Shown one piece after another: positions 27,030 to 36,507 of a stretch of 43,397 nucleotides of DNA. The notes beneath the pieces are model-generated. The model was given only the letters and a program-made list of their open reading frames with translations, ran no database searches and had not been told where the DNA came from. A program made the position numbers and the translations under genes. Origin of the DNA: Planctomycetota bacterium (GTDB taxonomy: Bacteria; Planctomycetota; Phycisphaerae; WQYP01); NCBI GenBank assembly GCA_021808105.1, contig JAKBCC010000017.1, forward strand, positions 1 through 43,397, in the 5' to 3' direction. Positions within the stretch are counted from its first letter, which is position 1. Each line of letters starts with the position of its first letter.

Positions 27030-27724
27030 ATTCGCGCGCCGGGAAATTGGTTATTGCGTTTGGAGAGGGCGAGGGAGAAGAGTTATCGCTGCCAACCTTG
27101 ATAAAACGGGTCCTTCGGGAATCTATCGTTATGGGTGACAACGCGTCAGAAATTCATGTCGAACCTCGGGCATGGCGTGTCGGGCACCTTGAAAAGCTGC
27201 GCAAGGACAATGGTCAATACTGGAAGAACAAGCTCCGTTTGGCTTGTCAGAAAAAAGCTTCGGCGGTTTTGCTGCTTCTGGACGGCGACCATCCCTCAAA
27301 CTTGGGAACTCCACCGCATTGTGCAGGCACGGTGGCCGCGCAACTGGCAACTTTGGCCCGCGAGGTCGGGGCCGGTCATGTATTTTCTGTTGCCGTGGTT
27401 ATTGCGCGGGCGGAAATGGAATCCTGGTTCCTTGCCGGTGCGGACTCGCTAAAAGGGGTGCGTGATGGTAATGGGTTGCTACTTGGAGAGAATTCGCGGG
27501 CACCGATGGGTAATCTGGAATCATCCCCGCGTGACGCCAAGGGTTGGCTCAATATAAATATGCCCCTGGGTTATAAACCAACTGCCGACCAAATACGCTT
27601 GGCCCATCGCGTTGACCTCAAGCTGATTCGTGATCGCAAGCTGCGATCATTTCAACGTTTTGAGAACGCGGTCGCCCAGATACAAACCGCTCTGACCTCT
27701 GGTCAACATATTGCTACGCCATGA
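27026..27724 (+). CDS. DUF4276-family TOPRIM-like protein, partner of the AAA ATPase
   Basis: A 232-residue protein. TOPRIM-like acidic motifs can be seen: GEGEGEE near residues 13-19 (in place of the usual EGxTE), LLLLDGDHP with Asp86 and Asp88, and RAEMESWFLAG with Glu130/Glu132/Trp134, characteristic of DUF4276. The fold would bind Mg2+ and could cut nucleic acid. It is translationally coupled to the upstream ATPase. The two genes form a self-contained unit: M42 peptidase is divergent on the left, the radical SAM gene convergent on the right with 16 bases between stops. Confidence 0.85.
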   Translation: MNSRAGKLVIAFGEGEGEELSLPTLIKRVLRESIVMGDNASEIHVEPRAWRVGHLEKLRKDNGQYWKNKLRLACQKKASAVLLLLDGDHPSNLGTPPHCAGTVAAQLATLAREVGAGHVFSVAVVIARAEMESWFLAGADSLKGVRDGNGLLLGENSRAPMGNLESSPRDAKGWLNINMPLGYKPTADQIRLAHRVDLKLIRDRKLRSFQRFENAVAQIQTALTSGQHIATP

Positions 27725-27740
27725 GCGCAAAAAAAGCGGT

Positions 27741-28799
27741 TTAGCTGAATAATCCCAACTGGGCGCCGGGGCGGCGAAATGAGGTGGTGGACATGGGCGG
27801 ATAATGGGTTTGCAGCCCCGCGCGGCGAGCGGAAAGCTCAAAGAGAGCTTCAATCTGATCGGCAAAAATTCCTTGGCCCTTCATGCGCGTGGCAAAATTG
27901 GAATCATTGAGTTTGCCGTCCCGCATGGCTCGGATGCGATTAAGAATTTTTGCCGCCCGGCCCGGCTTATGCTGTTGAAGCCACGTTTGGAATAAATCCT
28001 TTACTGCGTAAGGTAGTCGCAGTGGCGTATAGCCCGCAAATGTTGCGCCAGCTGCGGCGGCAGCTTTTAGAATATCCGGCATTTGTTCATCCGTTAAGCC
28101 GGGTATCACGGGCGCTACCAGCACGCCGGTTGGAATGCCGGCTTGTGACAACGCGGCGATGGCAGCCAGACGCCGCTGCGGCGAACTGGTGCGCGGCTCC
28201 ATGATCCTGACTAACTCCGTTTGCAGCGTGGTGACGGAAATAAACACCGCCGCGGCGTGATGTAGCGCCAATTCCCGCAGCAGATCAATATCACGCGTGA
28301 CAAGATGATTTTTAGTGATAATGGAAACCGGATTTCTAAATTCCGTCAGCACTTCCAGACAACCGCGTGTGATGCGTAGGGTACGTTCCACCGGCTGGTA
28401 ACAATCGGTAACGCTGGCCATGGAAATGAGTTCGCCCTGCCAGCTTTTGTGCATCAGCTTTTGCCGCAGCAATTCCGGGGCGTTATGTTTGACCAGAATT
28501 TTGCTTTCAAAATCCAGCCCGGCGGAATATCCCAGCGTTTCATGCGTGGGCCGAGCGTAGCAGTAAATGCAGCCGTGCTCGCAACCGCGATAGGGGTTCA
28601 GGCTGAAGCGAAAGCCGATATCCGGGCTGTCATTTTCTGAAATAATGGATTTGCTTTTATCTGCAATCAACTCGGTGCGAACGTCCGCGAAGGCCGGTTC
28701 ATCGGCATCCGGATGCAATTCATAGTGCGCCGCCTCAAATCGGTTAGCCGGATTACCCTCCGCACCGCGTCCATGAATGGGTAAAGATAAGTCCGGCAT
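27741..28799 (-). CDS. PA0069-family radical SAM protein
   Basis: A 352-residue radical SAM protein related to spore photoproduct lyase (SplB). The cluster-binding motif is CEHGCIYCY (Cys73, Cys77, Cys80), preceded by FRFSLNPYRG, the signature of the PA0069 family. Typical later motifs are SMASVTDCYQP, ITRGCLEVL, SIITKNHLVTRD and APVIPGLTDEQM. The biochemical role of the family is not established to my knowledge. The ATG at 28799 gives the family N-terminus (MPDLSLPIHGRGA). Downstream it converges with the DUF4276 gene; upstream it is divergent from the cobalamin riboswitch promoter. Confidence 0.92.
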   Translation of the reverse strand: MPDLSLPIHGRGAEGNPANRFEAAHYELHPDADEPAFADVRTELIADKSKSIISENDSPDIGFRFSLNPYRGCEHGCIYCYARPTHETLGYSAGLDFESKILVKHNAPELLRQKLMHKSWQGELISMASVTDCYQPVERTLRITRGCLEVLTEFRNPVSIITKNHLVTRDIDLLRELALHHAAAVFISVTTLQTELVRIMEPRTSSPQRRLAAIAALSQAGIPTGVLVAPVIPGLTDEQMPDILKAAAAAGATFAGYTPLRLPYAVKDLFQTWLQQHKPGRAAKILNRIRAMRDGKLNDSNFATRMKGQGIFADQIEALFELSARRAGLQTHYPPMSTTSFRRPGAQLGLFS

Positions 28800-28881
28800 G
28801 GGCGCATTATACCAAAACAAGACCACCCGATGGCGAAGTTGACGAGCAATTCACAGCACCGAAGTCACCAGACATTTTTTC

Positions 28882-28911
28882 TTGACAACATAGCTACCCG
28901 CTGTATATAGT
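28882..28911 (+). promoter_or_regulatory. Sigma70-type promoter of the nrdAB transcript
   Basis: A perfect -35 TTGACA (28882-28887) and -10 TATAGT (28906-28911), 18 bases apart, would start transcription near 28918, the first base of the riboswitch P1 stem. TATATA at 28904-28909 gives a 16-base alternative. Confidence 0.75.
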
Positions 28912-28917
28912 ATCAGT

Positions 28918-29145
28918 GTCGTTGGTATGCCCCTACCTAGTGCGGTAGGTGGCATCGTAAGAGGGAACCCGGTGTGAATCCGGGACTGCCCCGCAGCGGT
29001 AAACAGGAACCACCGCCGCCATTTGACGCCTTGTGCGTTGTACACTGTTCCGCCATGTCGGAATGGGAAGTGACGGCCAGTAGAAAACCAGCTATGCCAC
29101 CTGGCAATGCTGACATGCCTGTAAGTCCGAAGACCTGCCGATGAC
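28918..29145 (+). promoter_or_regulatory. Cobalamin (adenosylcobalamin-class) riboswitch
   Basis: A 228-base aptamer. Core segments are GGTGTGAATCCGGGACTG from 28971, CCCCGCAGCGGTAA at 28989-29002, and the B12 box AAGTCCGAAGACCTGCC at 29123-29139. The closing P1 stem forms between 28918-28927 and 29136-29145 (ten pairs including wobbles), and CTACC/GGTAG forms an early hairpin. It lies on the leader of nrdA, 344 bases upstream of the start codon. B12 binding is expected to repress the downstream genes. A CCCGT/ACGGG hairpin (29145-29160) shares its first base with P1 and could be part of the expression platform. Confidence 0.95.
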
Positions 29146-29489
29146 CCGTTCCCTTACGGGACGGAACATTGACCGTGGCCTCGCGGGAAGGTCTGGTGCC
29201 AAATTTACTTCATCTGCACAAGCGGGCTTGCGCCTGCATGGATGAATCGGTCGCTTGACCGTTTGGCATTCGGCTCTCTTTCCAACAGGTCTGGTTCGCT
29301 CGCGGGAGCGTTGGTCGTTGAATTCGCCTTTTCTGTGCATCCGGGCTGCCCGCCGGCGTTGCGCGGATATTCCATGGCCATTGACCAGCACCCTGTCGAG
29401 ATTATTTCATCATTGAACCTTGCATAACGGGGTTGATGCGGCCGCAGCCTTACCCGGTGCAAAACATTTGTATATATGGAGACATGCCT
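29146..29489 (+). other. Long nrdA leader with several hairpins
   Basis: No gene is supported here. Visible hairpins are CCCGT/ACGGG (29145-29160), CGGTC/GACCG (29248-29261, followed by TTT) and CGCTC/GAGCG (29297-29310). None is a good intrinsic terminator. The nrdA ribosome binding site GGAG is at 29478-29481. The distance from aptamer to start codon makes direct occlusion of the ribosome site by the aptamer unlikely. Confidence 0.5.
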
Positions 29490-32366
29490 ATGGCGACCGT
29501 GGTTGACACCCGCATAACGATCCGAAAACGCGATGGAAGAATTGTTGCCTTTGATTCGCAGCGAATCTTCCAGGCCATCTCCGCCGCGTTTGCCGCCGAA
29601 TTGGCGGTAACTCCCCACTTCTCCAGTGACGACCCGGTCTACACACTGATTGGAAATATCAATCAGGCCGTGCTGGATCGTCTGCTTTCCACCTCGGAAA
29701 TCGGGCCGACCGTGGAGGTTGAAAACATTCAGGATATTGTCGAAACAGAATTGATGCGGCAAGGCCATTACAGCGTGGCACGGCGTTACATTGTTTACCG
29801 ACAGGAACGTGCGCGTATCCGGGCGGTTCGCGGTGAAGCTGAACTGCATCGCCGCCCCGGCAGCGGCATACAGACACGCGGAGCCGATGGGACTCCTCGG
29901 CGCATTGACACTCATGCTGTCAAACGTCTGCTGTACCAAGCCTGCCAGGGCCTGCCACAGTGCAACCCTGACGACCTGCTCGATGATACGTTTGCATCCC
30001 TGTATGACGGCATTGCGGAGACGCAAATCATCAGCGCGGCGGTTCTTGCAGCGCGGGCGCGTGTGGAACGCGACCCGGCGTATGATCAGGTGGCCACGCG
30101 GCTGTTGCTGGAATCACTGTATGGTGAGGCGCTTAATTTCAGTGAGCCATCCGAGAGCCAGGGCGATGCAAGTGTTGATCAAACCGCAATCCGTGCGGGC
30201 TTCGCACCTTATATTCAACGTGCCATCAAAGCCGAACTGCTGGCCGATACTCTGGCCGAGTTTGATCTTGAGGTGCTTACCGCTGCCCTTAAGCCCGAAC
30301 GCGATCAGAACTTTACATATCTTGGATTACAGACGCTATATGACCGATATCTAATGCAAGTGCAACAGCGTCGCATCGAACTGCCGCAATATTTATGGAT
30401 GCGCGTGGCCATGGGACTGGCGATCAATGAGGGCAATGACAAAAATCAACGCGCGATTGAATTTTATGATGTGCTGTCGAGCTTCCATTTTGTTTCGGCA
30501 ACGCCCACACTTTTTAACAGCGGTACGGCGCATCCGCAGCTAAGCAGTTGTTATTTATCCACCGTGCGCGACGACCTGGCACATATATTCAAAGTCATTG
30601 GAGACAATGCCGCGTTAAGCAAATGGGCCGGCGGACTGGGCAATGACTGGACGAACATTCGGGCCACGAATGCCCGAATTCGCGGCACCAATGGCCAAAG
30701 CCAGGGGGTTATTCCATTCCTGAAAATCGTCAATGACACTGCGGTGGCGGTAAATCAGGGCGGCAAACGCAAGGGGGCGGTATGTGCGTATATGGAAATC
30801 TGGCACTTGGAAATCGAAGATTTTATTCAGTTGCGGAAAAACACCGGCGACGAACGCCGCCGCACGCATGACATGCACACCGCCGCATGGATCCCTGACT
30901 TATTTATGAAGCGCGTTATTGCTGGCGCGGACTGGACTCTTTTTAGTCCTGATGAAGTACCGGAGTTACATGATCTGTATGGACCGGATTTCGATGTGCG
31001 TTACACCCACTATGAACACCTTGCCGCTGCGGGAAAATTAGCGCAATTCAAAACCGTCCCGGCCTTACAAATTTGGCGGCAATTGCTTACAAACTTGTTT
31101 GAAACGGGCCACCCCTGGATCACGTTTAAGGATCCATCGAATGTCCGGTCGCCGCAAGATCACGCCGGCGTGGTGCATTGCTCCAACCTCTGCACCGAAA
31201 TACTGCTTAATACCAGTCCGGAGGAGACGGCAGTCTGCAATTTAGGTTCCATTAATCTCGCCAGGCATGTTGGCCCCCATGGCCTAGATTTGCCAAAGCT
31301 GGAACGCACCATTCATACCGCCATTCGAATGCTCGATAATGTCATTGACATTAATTTTTATCCCACGCCCGAAGCGCGCAATGCCAATCTACTCCATCGT
31401 CCCATCGGCTTGGGGATTATGGGATTTCAAGATGCGCTTTTCGCTCAGCGGATTGCCTATGGCAGCGAACCAGCGGTGGGATTTGCCGATCAGAGCATGG
31501 AAATAATCAGCTATTACGCGATTCTCGCCTCAACGGATCTGGCGCGACAGCGCGGAAAATATTCCAGCTACCGCGGATCAAAATGGGATCGTGGCCTGCT
31601 GCCGATTGATACGCTGGAACTGCTGGCGCAGAGCCGTGGCGGGAACCTGGAAGTGGACCGGGGCGTGACGATGGATTGGTCACGCGTAAGAAAAGCGGTG
31701 CGGGAATACGGGATGCGAAACAGCAATGTCCTGGCCATCGCCCCCACGGCGACAATTTCCAATATCGCTGGATGCACGCAATCCATTGAGCCGGTATATC
31801 GGAATCTTTTTGCGAAATCCAATCTCTCGGGCGACTTCACGATATGCAATGTGTATCTGGTTGATGACCTGAAACGCCTGGGATTGTGGGACCAGCAGAT
31901 GATTGATGATGTCAAATATTATGATGGCTCGATACAACATATTGACCGTATTCCAACGGCTATCAGAGACTTGTACCGTACCGCATTTGAAATCGATCCG
32001 GTTTGGATTATTGAAGCGGCCAGCCGCCGTCAGAAATGGCTAGACATGGGACAATCCCTTAATTTATACATTGACCGCCCATCCGGGCAGGCTTTGCATG
32101 ACATGTATTTTCTGGCCTGGCGCAAAGGGTTGAAAACCACGTATTACCTGCGCGGTCAGGCGGCCACACAGATTGAGAAGTCCACAATGGATGCCAATCG
32201 ACACGGTATTCAACCACGCTGGATGAAAAACGCCTCGGCATCGGCCCGTGTGTCGCAAAGTTCGGTTCACGCGACGGATCCAGCCGATTATGCACGAGCG
32301 GGCGGGAAAGCTGCCGACATTCCCGCGTGTCTCCTGGAAAATCCGAGTTGTGAAGTCTGTCAATAA
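29490..32366 (+). CDS. nrdA: Ribonucleoside-diphosphate reductase class I, large (alpha) subunit
   Basis: Reduces ribonucleotides to deoxyribonucleotides with the radical supplied by NrdB. The 958-residue protein has an N-terminal ATP-cone (about residues 7-95, starting [17 protein letters not shown]) that senses ATP/dATP. The catalytic barrel carries the cysteine in SSCYLSTV, the radical cysteine/asparagine/glutamate region in SNLCTEI and AVCNLGSIN, and [12 protein letters not shown]. The C-terminal tail ends in SCEVC, the shuttle cysteine pair. GGAG at 8 bases selects ATG 29490 over 29484 (2 bases). A cobalamin riboswitch lies in its leader, and nrdB follows after 26 bases. Confidence 0.96.
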   Translation: MATVVDTRITIRKRDGRIVAFDSQRIFQAISAAFAAELAVTPHFSSDDPVYTLIGNINQAVLDRLLSTSEIGPTVEVENIQDIVETELMRQGHYSVARRYIVYRQERARIRAVRGEAELHRRPGSGIQTRGADGTPRRIDTHAVKRLLYQACQGLPQCNPDDLLDDTFASLYDGIAETQIISAAVLAARARVERDPAYDQVATRLLLESLYGEALNFSEPSESQGDASVDQTAIRAGFAPYIQRAIKAELLADTLAEFDLEVLTAALKPERDQNFTYLGLQTLYDRYLMQVQQRRIELPQYLWMRVAMGLAINEGNDKNQRAIEFYDVLSSFHFVSATPTLFNSGTAHPQLSSCYLSTVRDDLAHIFKVIGDNAALSKWAGGLGNDWTNIRATNARIRGTNGQSQGVIPFLKIVNDTAVAVNQGGKRKGAVCAYMEIWHLEIEDFIQLRKNTGDERRRTHDMHTAAWIPDLFMKRVIAGADWTLFSPDEVPELHDLYGPDFDVRYTHYEHLAAAGKLAQFKTVPALQIWRQLLTNLFETGHPWITFKDPSNVRSPQDHAGVVHCSNLCTEILLNTSPEETAVCNLGSINLARHVGPHGLDLPKLERTIHTAIRMLDNVIDINFYPTPEARNANLLHRPIGLGIMGFQDALFAQRIAYGSEPAVGFADQSMEIISYYAILASTDLARQRGKYSSYRGSKWDRGLLPIDTLELLAQSRGGNLEVDRGVTMDWSRVRKAVREYGMRNSNVLAIAPTATISNIAGCTQSIEPVYRNLFAKSNLSGDFTICNVYLVDDLKRLGLWDQQMIDDVKYYDGSIQHIDRIPTAIRDLYRTAFEIDPVWIIEAASRRQKWLDMGQSLNLYIDRPSGQALHDMYFLAWRKGLKTTYYLRGQAATQIEKSTMDANRHGIQPRWMKNASASARVSQSSVHATDPADYARAGGKAADIPACLLENPSCEVCQ

Positions 32367-32392
32367 GTATTTCTTGAATTACGAAAAGGTAA

Positions 32393-33454
32393 ATGACTAT
32401 GGCCTGCTGTACCGGACAATCGTCCATGCCTCACGACTTAACCCGGCCTATCAACGTCGATGACAAACGCCTGCTGAATTGCAGCGCGGTGGATGTGAAT
32501 CAGCTCTGGCCGCTGAAATATAAATGGGCGTGGGAACATTATACCAACGGCTGCGCGAATAATTGGCTTCCCAGTGAAGTGTCCATGCAACGGGATATTG
32601 AATTGTGGAAATCCGATCAACTCTCCGCGGGAGAGCGGCTGCTGATCATGCGAAATCTCGGTTTTTTCTCCACCGGCGAGAGCCTGGTCGGAAATAATAT
32701 TGTATTGGCCATATTTCGGCACATCACCAATCCCGAAGCCCGGCAGTATCTGTTGCGGCAGGCGTTTGAAGAAGCGGTGCATACACATACTTTCCATTAT
32801 ATCTGTGAATCTCTGTCTCTGGATGGGCGGGAAATATTTAACATGTATCGTGAAGTGGATGCTATCGCCGGGAAAGACGAATTTGTCATGGCCCTTACAC
32901 GGCAAGTTTTGGACCCCCGCTTTTCAACTGCTACACTGGAGGGCGTGCAGGAGTTTATACGTAATCTGGTGGGGTTTTATGTGATTATGGAGGGGATTTT
33001 CTTTTACAGCGGTTTTGTCATGATTTTATCGCTGCATCGCCGAAACCGGATGACTGGCATTGGTGAGCAATTCCAATATATCCTGCGTGATGAAACCATT
33101 CATCTAAATTTCGGTATCGATTTGATCAATACCATCAAAGAAGAAAACCCGGCGGCGTGGACCGGGGAGCTGCAGGCCCGATTAGTGGCCATGATTCGCG
33201 AAGCGGTAGAGTATGAAATTCGTTATGCGAAAGACTGTCTGCCGGCGGGAATCTTGGGACTCAACGCGGAACTGTTCCGGGATTATGTGCAGTTCATTGC
33301 GGATCGTCGGATGCAGCGTATTGGGTTGCCGCCGACATACCATTCACAAAATCCCTTTCCCTGGATGAGTGAAACCATTGATTTAACGAAAGAAAAAAAC
33401 TTTTTTGAAACCCGTGTGACCGAATATCAAACCGGCGGCACGCTGGCCTGGTAG
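32393..33454 (+). CDS. nrdB: Ribonucleotide reductase class Ic-like small (beta) subunit
   Basis: Houses the metal-radical cofactor of NrdA. Metal ligands fall at Glu96, Glu127, His130, Glu200, Glu234 and His237. The radical tyrosine position is Phe134 (in [11 protein letters not shown]), as in Chlamydia trachomatis R2 (Glu89, Glu120, His123, Phe127, Glu193, Glu227, His230 from memory), each shifted by exactly +7. Trp58, Tyr229, Asp233 and Tyr345 likewise match the Chlamydia radical-transfer residues Trp51, Tyr222, Asp226 and Tyr338. The length (353) is 7 more than Chlamydia's 346. This predicts a Mn/Fe cofactor without tyrosyl radical. AAGG is about 5 bases before ATG 32393. It is cotranscribed with nrdA and therefore under B12 control. 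Confidence 0.95.
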   Translation: MTMACCTGQSSMPHDLTRPINVDDKRLLNCSAVDVNQLWPLKYKWAWEHYTNGCANNWLPSEVSMQRDIELWKSDQLSAGERLLIMRNLGFFSTGESLVGNNIVLAIFRHITNPEARQYLLRQAFEEAVHTHTFHYICESLSLDGREIFNMYREVDAIAGKDEFVMALTRQVLDPRFSTATLEGVQEFIRNLVGFYVIMEGIFFYSGFVMILSLHRRNRMTGIGEQFQYILRDETIHLNFGIDLINTIKEENPAAWTGELQARLVAMIREAVEYEIRYAKDCLPAGILGLNAELFRDYVQFIADRRMQRIGLPPTYHSQNPFPWMSETIDLTKEKNFFETRVTEYQTGGTLAW

Positions 33455-33534
33455 GCCTTTCAGTCGTACGTGTAATTTTGGAGCGGATACCTTATGGCAA
33501 TTGCGGCCTGAAAACCAGGAAATGGGAGGAAGTC

Positions 33535-33609
33535 ATGCCGGCGTTGCGCAATATGGTCGCCGCCGCCCTCGCACTAAGAAAACACCTGGGTGAAGAGGGG
33601 GAGGCGTGA
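33535..33609 (+). CDS. Tiny ORF (24 residues) with a strong ribosome binding site
   Basis: Encodes [20 protein letters not shown] followed by EGEA. GGGAGGAAG lies directly upstream at good spacing. It overlaps the next tiny ORF by one base (TGATG). It is too short to assign, and could be a leader peptide, a gene remnant or chance. It starts 81 bases after the nrdB stop. Confidence 0.25.
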   Translation: MPALRNMVAAALALRKHLGEEGEA

Positions 33610-33653
33610 TGACTACCCTGGCAGACTTAATTGCCGCAGCCGGTTCGCCATAA
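33609..33653 (+). CDS. Tiny ORF (14 residues) overlapping the previous one
   Basis: Encodes [22 protein letters not shown] precedes the ATG by a few bases and its start overlaps the stop of the upstream ORF (TGATG), as in coupled genes. The two together may be the start of a lost gene. There is no known homologue by eye. Confidence 0.2.
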   Translation: MTTLADLIAAAGSP

Positions 33654-34182
33654 TGGGTGATTAAACGCCGGTAACGTGCCACCGCTCCCTCATAACGCGC
33701 CGGGCACAGCAGTATAAATAAAAAGACCTCCACCATGATGCCGTGAGAGCGGGAGAGTTTCGAACCCTTGTTACAAGGGCGGACCAGCACAACGCGTCGG
33801 CTCAAGACCTCCACAACTGTCCCGATAAATCGGGACCAGGTTCGTCCATCGTTCCAACACCCGGGGTCCTGTACAATGCTCATCGGTCCGAAGCAATAGG
33901 CCGCTCTAGCACGAACAAGGCAGAGGTCATAAGTCTTTGTACACTTATTGCGACCAAAAGGCAAATCCGGGGCCGCACGCGCTGCGGCAGCGCGTGGCTC
34001 CACGCACGCCAATACTTCCACTCCGCACACCCGTGCCGGAAAACATCACAAAGCCGCCGGCTTTGCCGGTGGTGGAACTCCCCCCGAATGCCCTCCGCAA
34101 GGAAAAACAAACACCGCCCTCAACAGCGTATTATGCCGCGCATTTTCAGACATATCCATGCAAACCGATCATCGCTTTAAAA

Positions 34183-36399
34183 TCACACCACCGCCAGCAG
34201 CACCGTCCGGCTGCGCACGCTGCAGGTGAGGTGGCCGTGGCGTTGATCGCCGGGCATTCCCAGTGTCATGAGTTGCGCACCGGAGAAATGCCCCAGTTCA
34301 TGATCCCATTCATCCGTGAGCCGATAGGTGGCATCGGGAATTAAATTCCTCAGCCGATAAAAAGGTAGGTGATGCCCCTGCATCGCCTGCACCACCACCA
34401 CGCTATAGACACTTTCCCGCCGATCAGGCGAAACACTTTGCCACACACTGGCTCCGCCGTTTTGCCCTTCAGCCAGCCGATGCAATTCTCCGCCCTGTAC
34501 GATGTGCCGAATCTTTTTATAAAATGCAATTTTCCGCCGATAATTTTCCAGATCTTCGGCCGGAATCGCGTCAATATTCGTGCCAATGCCCAACACGCCG
34601 CGCATGGCTACATCAAAGCGTACATCCAGCTCAATAACCCGCCCGGTCTGATGGTTGCGTTCATGGGTAACCCACGATTCCATAGCCGGCGGCGGATAAA
34701 ACAGCGAAAAGCCATCCTGAATATAAACGCGATCCATGGCATCCGTGTTATCGCTGGTCCACGCCTGCAGACACCGGCTCAAAATGCCCGCATCCACCCG
34801 CCCGCCGCCGCCGGAGCAGGATTGAATATCCAAACGTGGATATTTCTTCAACAGTCGATCCATAACATCATACAGTCCCTGCACGTGCTGATACCATATT
34901 TCCCGCCCGGCCGCACTGCCCGCCTCCGTCACATACCGATTCATATCCCACTTGAAAAAGGTGATATCATTTTCCGCCAACAGGGAATCCAGCATCGTAT
35001 AAATTGCGTCCACTACGTCGCTGCGGCCAAAATCCAGGATCAACTGATGCCGTGTCTGGATTCGCGGCCGACCTGGAAAATGCAACACCCAATCCGGATG
35101 CGCGCGATATAAGTGCGAATCCGGATTCACCATCTCCGGCTCTACCCATAAACCAAACCGCATTCCCAGCCGGCGGACTTCCGCAATCAGCGGTGCCAGC
35201 CCCTGCGGGAAAATGTCCCGATCCACCGTCCAATCACCCAGACCCGCCCGGTCGTTTCGCCGCCCGGAAAACCACCCGTCATCCACGCAGAACAACTCCA
35301 CACCGATGGCCGCCGCAGTGCGGGCCAGTTGTAGCTGCTTATCCATAGATATATCAAAATATACCGATTCCCAACCGTTATACAACACCGGTCGCAGGGG
35401 CCCGTGCGCCGACTGCGGCAGCACATGGCGGCGCATCCACGCATGCAGCCGCCGACTGGCACCATTTGTCCCATCCTCAGCGACGCCGAAAATAAACGCC
35501 GGCGTGCGGTGCCGCTGTGATGGCTTGAGCGTCATGGAAAAATTGCTGTCCTCATATCCGCCATGAATTCGTACCGCATCCGTCGGCAGCACGTCAAACC
35601 GCAACGACCAATTTCCTGAAAAAGCCATCATGCCGAAATAGGTTATTCCCTGATCCGGGCCGGCCCGGCCCTTCGGATGAATCAGAAACGATGGATTGGC
35701 ATTGTGGCCCGTATTCAACCCCAGTTGCCGCAGCGGCGTTACACCCTGGTGCAATTCCTGTGTGACGCAAACAAATTCCCGTCCCCATGAACCGGCGGCC
35801 CGCCGCAGTTCGTAGCGATCCGTGGGCAGATGTACGGTCGCAAAAGCCAATCCTTCAATAGTGACCGGCATTTCGGCAGCATTTTCCACTTCCACCCAGC
35901 GTTCAAATATGTCCAATTCAGGCGTTACGCGATAATTCAAGCGCACCAGAAAATTGTAGCCAATATCACGTAACGTGATGCACAGCACCGGCTTAGGTGT
36001 GGCCGGATTTCGCCCGTGTTGCGCTGCCAGCCCCGGTTCGGCGGATGTACTGATCTCATGGCTGACATAGCGCAGGCGGAGATCCCGAATCGGAACATGC
36101 GCGGCTTCATCCTGTTGCAAAGCCGCGGCAGGTTGCGGAAAAACTGCCCGGATGGCCACATCATGCGTGGTGACGTCGCCAAAAGCCGGATACTCCCATC
36201 GCCGCCCCTGCTTTTCCCAGACATAATTCGGTTCTTCGTAGTGATCCAAATTGTTCAACGCCAGCGTTGTCGCCACCAACGCACCAAACCCCACATGTAC
36301 CAATTCTCCGTCGGCCAAAACGCGCATCGCATAAAAGCTGCGATCGGTACGCAAAAGAAATAATCGCTGCCCGGTATCAAATGTAATCGTATCAACCAT
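34183..36399 (-). CDS. Alpha-galactosidase, glycoside hydrolase family 36
   Basis: Hydrolyses terminal alpha-galactosides such as raffinose, stachyose or galactomannan side chains. The 738-residue protein is of normal GH36 size. It shows the N-terminal beta-sandwich, then the catalytic barrel with DDGWFSGRR, the nucleophile aspartate in KWDMNRYVTE (about residue 482) and the acid/base aspartate in SDNTDAMDR (about 547). A C-terminal beta domain follows. No signal peptide is seen, so it is probably cytoplasmic. The ATG at 36399 gives the usual N-terminus; the frame extends 12 codons upstream. A perfect 10+1+10 palindrome lies 109 bases upstream (36508-36528) and could be an operator. Confidence 0.95.
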   Translation of the reverse strand: MVDTITFDTGQRLFLLRTDRSFYAMRVLADGELVHVGFGALVATTLALNNLDHYEEPNYVWEKQGRRWEYPAFGDVTTHDVAIRAVFPQPAAALQQDEAAHVPIRDLRLRYVSHEISTSAEPGLAAQHGRNPATPKPVLCITLRDIGYNFLVRLNYRVTPELDIFERWVEVENAAEMPVTIEGLAFATVHLPTDRYELRRAAGSWGREFVCVTQELHQGVTPLRQLGLNTGHNANPSFLIHPKGRAGPDQGITYFGMMAFSGNWSLRFDVLPTDAVRIHGGYEDSNFSMTLKPSQRHRTPAFIFGVAEDGTNGASRRLHAWMRRHVLPQSAHGPLRPVLYNGWESVYFDISMDKQLQLARTAAAIGVELFCVDDGWFSGRRNDRAGLGDWTVDRDIFPQGLAPLIAEVRRLGMRFGLWVEPEMVNPDSHLYRAHPDWVLHFPGRPRIQTRHQLILDFGRSDVVDAIYTMLDSLLAENDITFFKWDMNRYVTEAGSAAGREIWYQHVQGLYDVMDRLLKKYPRLDIQSCSGGGGRVDAGILSRCLQAWTSDNTDAMDRVYIQDGFSLFYPPPAMESWVTHERNHQTGRVIELDVRFDVAMRGVLGIGTNIDAIPAEDLENYRRKIAFYKKIRHIVQGGELHRLAEGQNGGASVWQSVSPDRRESVYSVVVVQAMQGHHLPFYRLRNLIPDATYRLTDEWDHELGHFSGAQLMTLGMPGDQRHGHLTCSVRSRTVLLAVV

Positions 36400-36507
36400 G
36401 ACATAGAGCCTATGACAAATCAATGTTTTTAACAATCCGGGGCAAATAATCGCATTTCGCAGACGAGCACCCGAATTAACGCCGCCGGCGAAGAACCCCT
36501 ATGTTAG

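Larger units (their letters stand above)
33455..34182. other. Gene-poor, hairpin-rich region between nrdB and the alpha-galactosidase gene
   Basis: No full-length gene is recognised. Perfect inverted repeats are CCCTTGT/ACAAGGG (33765-33779), GTCCCGAT/ATCGGGAC (33819-33836) and CACGCGCTGC/GCAGCGCGTG (33976-33996); CCGGC/GCCGG lies near 34066-34078. AAGACCTCCAC occurs twice, at 33723-33733 and 33804-33814 (81-base period). Two tiny overlapping ORFs lie at 33535-33653. The region could contain a structured RNA or eroded mobile DNA. Confidence 0.5.

Noticed and set aside
33743-33814. tRNA-like sequence on the minus strand (GGGTTCGAAACTCTCCCG with a possible 72-base cloverleaf)
   Set aside because: The T-loop sequence is right, but no anticodon stem with U33 forms, the T and acceptor stems contain mismatches, and the dominant structure is the CCCTTGT/ACAAGGG hairpin instead. 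tmRNA and RNase P signatures are also absent.
33533-34030. 165-codon open frame on the minus strand after nrdB
   Set aside because: Low-complexity Arg/Ala/Cys composition, no domain, and it runs through several perfect hairpins; it is more likely chance in a GC-rich gap.
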